Of a stretch of 10,699 nt of DNA, positions 1-4,978 are shown one piece after another. Numbering within the stretch: position 1 is the stretch's first letter; every line of letters begins with the position of its first letter. The notes beneath the pieces are model-generated. The model saw only the letters and a list, made by a program, of their open reading frames with translations. It was not told where the DNA came from and did not search any database. A program made the position numbers and the translations under genes. The DNA lies in NCBI GenBank assembly GCA_043746555.1, contig JAYTQU010000027.1:1-10699 (forward strand), written 5' to 3'. Origin of the DNA: CAZQYC01 sp043746555. Lineage in GTDB: Bacteria; Pseudomonadota; Gammaproteobacteria; Steroidobacterales; Steroidobacteraceae.

Positions 1-2337
1 CGTACCAACGGCCAAAGCGGTATTGGTATCGGCGTCGTCGCCAATTCGACCGCCAACATCTTGGACGTTTCCAAGGGCGTGCGCGCGGAGTTGGAAAACA
101 TTAAGGCGGGACTGCCCGACGACATAAAGATGGAAGTGAACGTGGACTGGTCGGTGTTCGTCGCGGAGTCCATGAAGGAGGTTGTGTTTGCGCTGATCGT
201 CGCGATGGTATTGGTGCTAGTCGTCATTTACGCTTTTTTAGGCACGGTGCGCGCTACGTTGATTCCGGCCGTTGCTATTCCGGTATCGCTGATATCGGCG
301 TGCATTGTGATGGCTATTTTCGGTTATTCGATCAATACCCTTACTCTACTCGGCGCCGTGCTTGCTATCGGGTTAGTCGTGGACGACGCCATCGTCGTAC
401 TCGAAAACATCGTACGTCGTATTGAGCATGGCGAAGCGCCGTTGCTCGCCGCTGTCGACGGCAGTAAGGAAATCGGTTTTGCGGTGATCGCCACGACTTT
501 AGTGTTAGTGGCGGTGTTCTTGCCGATCTCCTATATGCAAGGCAACCTCGGTCGTTTATTCGGCGAATTCGGAATCACCATTGCCGCCGCCGTCGCTTTC
601 TCGGCATTCATCGCGCTCACGATAGTGCCGATGATGTGCTCCAAGTTATTCGCCAATGGAATTGTGCGCGGTCGTGTGGCTAATGCCGTGGATACGGCGT
701 TTCGCTGGATAGCGTCGCACTATGAGAGAATTTTACGCAGCGTGATCAAAAGACCGACGGCAGTCGCTGGAGTCGCGGCGATTTCGATTCTGGTCGCCGT
801 GTTTCTCTATGGCGGTTTTCCCTTCCTCTATAAAGGCATTGCCGCCGAGTACGTGCCGCAGGAAGACCGCGGCATGGTTCAAATCATGGTCACCGCGCCC
901 GAAGGGTCGAGCATTCAGTACCTGGCCGGACAACTTGCAAAAGTCGAAGCGATCGCGATGGAAGAAATGAAAAACGGCAACGCACTGCGCGTGCTGATGC
1001 GCGGGGGAAGCTCGGGATTCGGCGGCGACGCCAGCACCGGTCGGGTCATTATTCCCTTGGCCGATTGGAGTTCGCGCAAGGAATCCGCGCAACAAATCGT
1101 GCAGCGTTTGCGATTGAAAACGCAATCGATTCCCGGCGTGCGCGTCATACCGGTGTTACCGGGCAGCTTTCAACGCGGTCCGGGTAGCGGTCCACCGGTT
1201 CGCGTTGTCATTGGCGGTCCCTCCTACGACGTATTGCAGAAATGGCGCGACAAAGTATTGGCGCGCGCGGCGGAAAATCGACGGCTCACCAATCTCGATT
1301 CCGATTACTACGAGCGCAAACCGCAAATCAACGTGATGGTGGATCGCGATCGCGCCGCGGATTTGGGTGTGTCGCTTACGGCCGTGGGTCGCACGCTGGA
1401 AACGATGATAGGTTCGCGCGTGGTGACGACGTATCAAGAAGCCGGTGAAGAATACAACGTGATTTTGCAGGCGCGCGACACCGATCGCGCGACACCGAGT
1501 GATCTCAACAATATCTATGTTCGCTCGGATCGATCCGGGGAATTGATTCCGTTGTCGAATCTGGTGCGCGTGGAAGAGACCGCCGGGCCGTCCGAGTTGA
1601 AACGATTCGATCGGTTGCGCGCCATCACAATCTCCGCGGGTTTGTCGAAGGGTTACTCGCTCGGCGAGGCGCTCAACTATATGGATCAAATTATTCATGA
1701 GGAGTTACCGCCCGAGGCGCAAATTCGTTACGACGGCGAGTCGCGCGAATTTCGGCAATCTCAAGGCGCGCTTTATCTCACCTTCCTTTTGGCGCTCATT
1801 ATCGTGTTTCTGGTTTTGGCCGCGCAGTTCGAAAGCTTCCGACACCCCGCCGTTATCATCATGACCGTGCCGCTCGCCGTCACGGGCGCACTAATCGGCT
1901 TATGGATCACCGGCAGCACCATCAATGCGTTTAGTCAGATCGGTGTGGTGATGCTTATCGGCCTTGCCGCTAAGAACGGCATTTTGATTGTCGAATTCAC
2001 CAATCAATTGCGGGATCGCGGCGAGGAATTTCTCGAAGCCGTGGTGCGCGCATCCACCATTCGCTTGCGTCCGGTGCTGATGACTAGCTTGTGTACGGTC
2101 TTCGGCGCATTGCCCTTGCTGTTGGCGAGCGGTGCGGGCGCGGAAAGTCGACGCTCGATCGGTGCGGTGGTCGTCTACGGCGTAACGTTTTCGATGTTGT
2201 TGACGTTGATCGTGGTTCCCGCAGTGTATGTCCTCATTGCCAAAAATTCCCACTCGCCGGAATACGTCGCGCATCTGATCGATAGTCTGCGCGGTAAGAA
2301 GACGGCGGCGGCGGCACGCGAGATTGAAGAAATCTAA
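1..2337 (+). CDS. RND multidrug efflux permease, HAE1/AcrB type, 5'-truncated by window
   Basis: Inner-membrane proton-driven efflux permease, the pump part of a tripartite RND system working with a periplasmic adaptor and outer-membrane channel. The frame is open from base 1, so the gene enters from the left; by comparison with AcrB about 280 N-terminal residues are missing (TM1 and most of the first porter lobe). Visible in order: end of the first porter region, TM2-TM6 with GLVVDDAIVVLENI carrying the paired proton-relay Asp (bases 382-387), the second periplasmic loop, then TM7-TM12 with GLAAKNGILIVEF carrying the relay Lys (1972-1974). These residues correspond to AcrB D407/D408 and K940, which suggests an active pump. 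The C-terminal tail is short and charged. The stop TAA overlaps the next start (TAATG), so the GST relic downstream was once its operon partner. Substrate is not predictable; the adaptor gene is probably just left of the window. Confidence 0.95.
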   Translation, partial: RTNGQSGIGIGVVANSTANILDVSKGVRAELENIKAGLPDDIKMEVNVDWSVFVAESMKEVVFALIVAMVLVLVVIYAFLGTVRATLIPAVAIPVSLISACIVMAIFGYSINTLTLLGAVLAIGLVVDDAIVVLENIVRRIEHGEAPLLAAVDGSKEIGFAVIATTLVLVAVFLPISYMQGNLGRLFGEFGITIAAAVAFSAFIALTIVPMMCSKLFANGIVRGRVANAVDTAFRWIASHYERILRSVIKRPTAVAGVAAISILVAVFLYGGFPFLYKGIAAEYVPQEDRGMVQIMVTAPEGSSIQYLAGQLAKVEAIAMEEMKNGNALRVLMRGGSSGFGGDASTGRVIIPLADWSSRKESAQQIVQRLRLKTQSIPGVRVIPVLPGSFQRGPGSGPPVRVVIGGPSYDVLQKWRDKVLARAAENRRLTNLDSDYYERKPQINVMVDRDRAADLGVSLTAVGRTLETMIGSRVVTTYQEAGEEYNVILQARDTDRATPSDLNNIYVRSDRSGELIPLSNLVRVEETAGPSELKRFDRLRAITISAGLSKGYSLGEALNYMDQIIHEELPPEAQIRYDGESREFRQSQGALYLTFLLALIIVFLVLAAQFESFRHPAVIIMTVPLAVTGALIGLWITGSTINAFSQIGVVMLIGLAAKNGILIVEFTNQLRDRGEEFLEAVVRASTIRLRPVLMTSLCTVFGALPLLLASGAGAESRRSIGAVVVYGVTFSMLLTLIVVPAVYVLIAKNSHSPEYVAHLIDSLRGKKTAAAAREIEEI

Positions 2338-2730
2338 TGAAGATTTATGGCCATCCCCAAACTCGCTCGGTGCGTGCGTTGTGGGCGTTGGAAGAAGTCG
2401 GAGCGATTTACGATTACGCGCCAATCGACTTAAAGAAAGGCGAAGCGCGTCAAGCGCGTTTTTAGCCATCAATCCCGGCGGCAAAGTCCCGGTGCTGGTC
2501 GACGGCGAATTAATTCTCACCGAGTCCGCCGCGATCTGCATTTATATTGCCGACAATTTTCCAGCCGCGCAACTCGCGCTGCCGGAGCAATATCGCGTAA
2601 ATGCCATAACGAACACGGCGCTATGGGAGTTTTCGCGCGAGCAGCAAACGTGTTGGCGATTGCGTTGCAGGATCGCGACTACCTGGTCGGCAATTGCGTG
2701 TCGGCAAACAAAGCATCGAACGCTTCTTGA
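2337..2730 (+). pseudogene. Glutathione S-transferase relic, frameshifted, internally deleted and truncated
   Basis: The ATG shares one base with the RND stop. Frame 3 gives a GST thioredoxin-fold N-terminus (starts MKIYGHPQTRSVRALWALEE) that stops at 2463-2465 after 42 residues. The fold resumes at once in frame 2 with FLAINPGGKVPVLVDGELIL and the glutathione-site motif TESAAICIYIAD. The shift lies in a run of five T at 2459-2463; a sixth T would restore the frame. After about residue 100 GST-like sequence changes again, to frame 1 near 2644-2697 (ALQDRDYLVGN, the conserved start of the C-domain core), with roughly 35-40 expected residues missing between. Everything after YLVGN is gone and the frame closes at 2728-2730, inside the cysB 3' end on the other strand. 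A full GST has about 200 residues. The T-run shift alone could be a sequencing error, but the deletion and lost C-terminus could not. Confidence 0.82.
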
Positions 2731-3653
2731 TTCTCGGCTTGCGCCGCACGATCCGCCAGACGTTTGTTGAGATGCGGCGCTAATAATTGCATGAAGTCGT
2801 ACATATATTTGCGCAACAAACCGCCGCGCGTGAATCCAATCCACGTTGTGTGAGAAGGGAATAGGTGTTCCGCGTCGATGATCGCGAGATCGCCGTCCTC
2901 CTTCGGATCGACGGCCATGCTGGCGACTATGCCAACGCCCAAACCTAGGCGCACGTAAGTCTTGATCACGTCGGCGTCTTGCGCCGTCAATGCCACATTC
3001 GGCGTGACATCGGCTTTGGCGAATATCTGCGGCAACGACGAATTGCCGGTAAAGCTAAAGACGTAGGTGACGATCGGATACGCCGCCAATTGTTTAAGCG
3101 TTGGCTTCTTGATAGCCGCCAGCGGATGACCTAGTGGCACCACCAATTGTCGATGCCAGTGATAGCAGGGCAGCATCACCAAATTCGGAAACAATTCGTC
3201 AGTCCCGGTGGCAATCGTGAAATCGATGCGATCGAGCGCAACCAGTTCGGCGATTTGCTCGGACGTGCCTTGATGCAGTTGCAGTCGCACATCGGGATAT
3301 TGTTGTCGAAACTGCTTAATCACGGGCGGCAAAACGTAACGCGCTTGCGTGTGCGTGGTGCCGATCGACAACACGCCGGTGCTTTCGCCCTTCAGTTCCG
3401 ACGAAATGCTCTTGATGTTTTGCACTTCGCGAAGCACGCGAATCGCACGATCGATGACTTGCTGCCCCGCGGGCGTAATTTTCGTGAGCGTGCGCCCGCT
3501 GCGGACAAAAATGTTGAAACCCAATTCATCTTCGAGCAACTTAAGCTGCTTGCTGACCGCCGGCTGCGAAGTGTGCAGCTTCTCCGCAGCGGCAGTGATG
3601 TTCATCCCGTTTTGCGCGACGGCGGCGAGATAGCGAAGTTGTTGAAGTTTCAT
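2679..3653 (-). CDS. cysB: LysR-family transcriptional regulator CysB
   Basis: Cytoplasmic activator of sulfate assimilation and cysteine synthesis genes; in the enteric model it responds to N-acetylserine or O-acetylserine and is antagonised by sulfide or thiosulfate. The product is 324 aa, the same as E. coli CysB, and starts MKLQQLRYLA. An N-terminal winged helix-turn-helix (about residues 18-45, with TSQPAVSKQLKLLEDELG) is followed by the two-lobed effector domain. THTQARY puts T100, T102 and Q103, known sulfate-site residues, at E. coli numbering; VMLPCYHWHR, DADVIKTYVRLGLGVG, ASMAVDP and YMYDF are further CysB signatures. It ends ..DTQLPTR against ..DIKLPEK in E. coli, so it looks complete, but its last two codons and stop are read from the antisense of the GST relic. 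The ribosome site is weak: GGA five bases before ATG, lying in an 11-bp tandem duplication. No cys biosynthetic gene is in the window, so regulation of neighbours is not implied. Confidence 0.93.
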   Translation of the reverse strand: MKLQQLRYLAAVAQNGMNITAAAEKLHTSQPAVSKQLKLLEDELGFNIFVRSGRTLTKITPAGQQVIDRAIRVLREVQNIKSISSELKGESTGVLSIGTTHTQARYVLPPVIKQFRQQYPDVRLQLHQGTSEQIAELVALDRIDFTIATGTDELFPNLVMLPCYHWHRQLVVPLGHPLAAIKKPTLKQLAAYPIVTYVFSFTGNSSLPQIFAKADVTPNVALTAQDADVIKTYVRLGLGVGIVASMAVDPKEDGDLAIIDAEHLFPSHTTWIGFTRGGLLRKYMYDFMQLLAPHLNKRLADRAAQAENQEAFDALFADTQLPTR

Positions 3654-3674
3654 AGTGGTCCGGTAGTGGTCCGG
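3653..3674. repeat. 11-bp perfect tandem duplication at the cysB start
   Basis: TAGTGGTCCGG occurs twice head to tail (3653-3663 and 3664-3674). On the minus strand this places two copies of CCGGACCACTA directly before, and overlapping the first base of, the cysB ATG, so the weak GGA ribosome site is duplicated. The rest of the gap to 3775 shows no gene. A loose -10 candidate for cysB (CACAAT on the minus strand, near 3697-3702) has no good -35 partner. Confidence 0.85.
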
Positions 3675-3775
3675 CGGCAGGATCGAGGCTCCTATTGTGA
3701 CACAGGTTTAGCGAGTTACGTCGCTGTTGCCTAACACGCGAAGCTCCTTCTACAAAGACGTCTACGCCGGCCCGT

Positions 3776-3942
3776 TCATCTGAGCTTGCTGCACGCTATT
3801 CGCTTGCCGTGGCCGCCTTCGATGCTTTCGTAGCACCAGAAGTCGCGACCGTGATCGAGCAGCGTTTCCGCACTTTCGCGTTCGTGTCCGAGATGTACAC
3901 GATCGTCACGCGTAAATATTTTCCATCAGCGCGCAAATGGAT
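3776..3942 (-). pseudogene. Relic of the C-terminal end of an S9-family prolyl oligopeptidase
   Basis: Read on the minus strand, 3942 downward gives LRADGKYL, then after a frame change RDDRVHLGHERESAETLLDH and CYESIEGGHG. In S9 prolyl-oligopeptidase-like peptidases the order is LRADGKYP, a beta strand of about eight residues, DDRVHPGHARKM and ENIEGGHG, where the Asp of DDRVH and His of GGHG belong to the catalytic triad. Here the beta strand is missing. After GGHG the frame shifts again: the expected continuation is readable as ANSVQQAQMN in another frame, while the original frame closes at 3776-3778. The catalytic Ser domain and propeller (over 500 residues) are absent. This is a decayed fragment, not a gene. 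It is on the same strand as cysB and the zinc-ribbon gene. I base the match on motif order, not on a search. Confidence 0.68.
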
Positions 3943-4039
3943 CGGCACCGACGATGGCACCGCGAACAACCGAAATAATTAGAAAGAGGGAAAGACAAAT
4001 ATCGTATCGCCGTGTTCCAAACGCCGCTCTATCTGCGGT

Positions 4040-4399
4040 CTATCGCCGGTTCTTTAACCACTCACGTTGCGTTTCGGTTTTGCCTGCGAGCTGCGTGTCT
4101 TCGAGTCGTCGCACCAGCGCGTCATGGAGCGCCCGCGATTCATAAGTCGGCAATTGCTTGAGTTGCTTGATCTCGCGCATTTCGTCCTTGGTTACCTGCA
4201 ACCGATCGCCGCAATCTTGGCACATCAAACTGTGCTCGTTCTTAATCGGCAACACCGGTACAAAAAAAGCCGTGAACCACTCCGTCGCGCGATACAGATG
4301 CCACGTGACTTGCCGACCACATCGGTAACAGTGCGTGTCGATCAGCGGTCGTTCGGTTGAACCTTTTGTCGTCCAGCCAAAGATGACAATCATGAGCAT
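4040..4399 (-). CDS. Small zinc-ribbon protein
   Basis: A 119-residue protein with two CxxC knuckles (Cys24/Cys27 and Cys60/Cys63 from the chosen start), the layout of a four-cysteine zinc ribbon. Between them is a conserved stretch TEWFTAFFVPVLPIK, and the N-terminus reads MLMIVIFGW. This combination (short FGW start, CxxC, WFT-FF-P-P, CxxC) matches small uncharacterised zinc-ribbon proteins of the zinc_ribbon_15 type; their function is unknown. The tail is charged and probably helical (about residues 68-119). The frame stays open to 4480, but I chose ATG 4397-4399 because the recognisable family start lies there and minus-strand AGAAGG sits 5 bases upstream; a second ATG at 4391-4393 is too far from that site. 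A TACAAT -10-like hexamer (minus strand, 4427-4432) could drive it, with no clear -35. The family match is from memory. Confidence 0.78.
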   Translation of the reverse strand: MLMIVIFGWTTKGSTERPLIDTHCYRCGRQVTWHLYRATEWFTAFFVPVLPIKNEHSLMCQDCGDRLQVTKDEMREIKQLKQLPTYESRALHDALVRRLEDTQLAGKTETQREWLKNRR

Positions 4400-4478
4400 T
4401 GCTGCCTTCTGGTTTGATTGCTTCACATTGTAGAGGTCTATGCGTTGCAGTTTGTTCTGTGTGCGAACACGCGAGTTC

Positions 4479-4527
4479 AAGAGCTATGGCTCTTCACCGC
4501 TCTGCGCAAAAGGTGCAATCGCAGAGC
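4479..4527. repeat. Pair of adjacent short hairpins
   Basis: Two perfect inverted repeats lie 4 bases apart: AAGAGC/GCTCTT (4479-4484 and 4489-4494, 4-base loop) and GCTCTGCG/CGCAGAGC (4499-4506 and 4520-4527, 13-base loop). Neither is followed by a T run on either strand, so they are not intrinsic terminators. They lie upstream of the zinc-ribbon gene and could belong to its leader, an operator, or a small RNA; nothing decides between these. The rest of 4400-4581 shows no gene that I can support. Confidence 0.55.
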
Positions 4528-4581
4528 CGGTACTGCTATGCCGCAGGCCTGTTCCGTCAAGACCGTTTAGTCACGATTAAG

Positions 4582-4611
4582 ATAAACATAAACATAAACA
4601 TAAACATAAAC
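4582..4611. repeat. Hexanucleotide microsatellite, ATAAAC x 5
   Basis: Five perfect contiguous ATAAAC units (30 bp). The tract ends 4 bases before the -35 hexamer of the predicted receptor promoter, in the position of an A/T-rich upstream element. It is noncoding in the layout given here. Six-base units change length by slipped-strand pairing without affecting any reading frame, so variation would act on promoter strength. Confidence 0.95.
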
Positions 4612-4615
4612 AGTC

Positions 4616-4645
4616 TTGCCAGCCTGCATTCGATCGAGCTATAGT
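4616..4645 (+). promoter_or_regulatory. Predicted sigma70-type promoter for the TonB-dependent receptor gene
   Basis: TTGCCA (4616-4621) and TATAGT (4640-4645) each differ from consensus at one position and are 18 bases apart. The predicted start near 4652 leaves a leader of about 325 nt before the receptor ATG. This is the best promoter match I see in the gap, and it points at the receptor. Confidence 0.6.
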
Positions 4646-4660
4646 CGGACAACTAACTAA

Positions 4661-4689
4661 CCCGTAGCCACGCGACGCGTGGTTACGGG
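4661..4689. repeat. Near-perfect 14-bp inverted repeat at the 5' end of the leader
   Basis: CCCGTAGCCACGCG, one A, then CGCGTGGTTACGGG: 13 Watson-Crick pairs and one G-T. It lies about 10 bases after the predicted transcription start. There is no T run after it on the plus strand; on the minus strand it is followed by a weakly T-rich stretch. It could be a 5' stabilising hairpin or a dyad operator. As DNA it is nearly symmetrical, so a protein binding site is equally possible. Confidence 0.8.
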
Positions 4690-4966
4690 GCCGTCAATCG
4701 TAAAGCAAAGACGGAAATATTCGGAAAATGTCGGGGGAAATCGAAGAGCGGTGCGGTGCGCATGGGCGTGCCTGAATGTCGCCGCTCTCACTTGGTGTGC
4801 GCAGTCGCTGTAAATTGCGAAGCTTGCTATTTCACTGCTGTAGCGGCTAAGCACACCGAGGGCATGAAATAGCTTATCGAAGCTGCAGGCTTCGGAATTG
4901 ATGACAAATAACAAGCAACGCGCGGTCAACGGGCCGGCACCTACGGATTGTTTTGGTTCATTGCAT

Positions 4967-4972
4967 GGGGGA
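4967..4972 (+). promoter_or_regulatory. Ribosome binding site that fixes the receptor start
   Basis: GGGGGA with a 6-base spacer before ATG 4979. The frame is also open from TTG 4898 and ATG 4901, but those starts have only a poor GGA nearby and would put 26 polar residues before the signal peptide. Confidence 0.7.
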
Positions 4973-4978
4973 TTGAAA

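Larger units (their letters stand above)
4652..4978 (+). promoter_or_regulatory. Long, strongly structured 5' leader of the receptor mRNA
   Basis: If transcription starts near 4652, the leader can form a series of stems: 4661-4674 with 4676-4689 (14 bp, one G-T wobble); 4691-4695 with 4710-4714; 4745-4751 with 4782-4788 (7 bp perfect); 4791-4800 with 4851-4860 (10 bp, one wobble, closing a 50-base internal region that holds a small GCAGT/ACTGC stem); and 4878-4883 with 4889-4894 (6 bp, 5-base loop). No known riboswitch consensus was recognised; in particular the cobalamin-box signature expected before some TonB receptors is not visible. Two short open frames lie inside (4728-4775 and 4762-4872), neither with a good ribosome site. 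A regulatory RNA role is inference; the base pairing is read directly. Confidence 0.45.

Noticed and set aside
1156..1698. 180-residue minus-strand frame inside the RND gene, and a 213-residue one at 1900-2541
   Set aside because: Antisense shadows of a clearly conserved coding sequence, rich in His/Arg/Gln as expected from reverse reading; no domain seen.
3147..3734. 195-residue plus-strand frame opposite cysB
   Set aside because: Antisense to a full-length CysB whose every motif is intact; no independent evidence.
4762..4872. 36-codon leader ORF upstream of the receptor, possibly a uORF or attenuator peptide
   Set aside because: No ribosome site before its ATG, no run of a regulatory amino acid, and it coincides with stems that explain the sequence better; kept only as a note.
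4652..4978. Cobalamin or other known riboswitch
   Set aside because: I looked for cobalamin-, TPP- and FMN-type conserved boxes and saw none; the structure alone does not identify a class.
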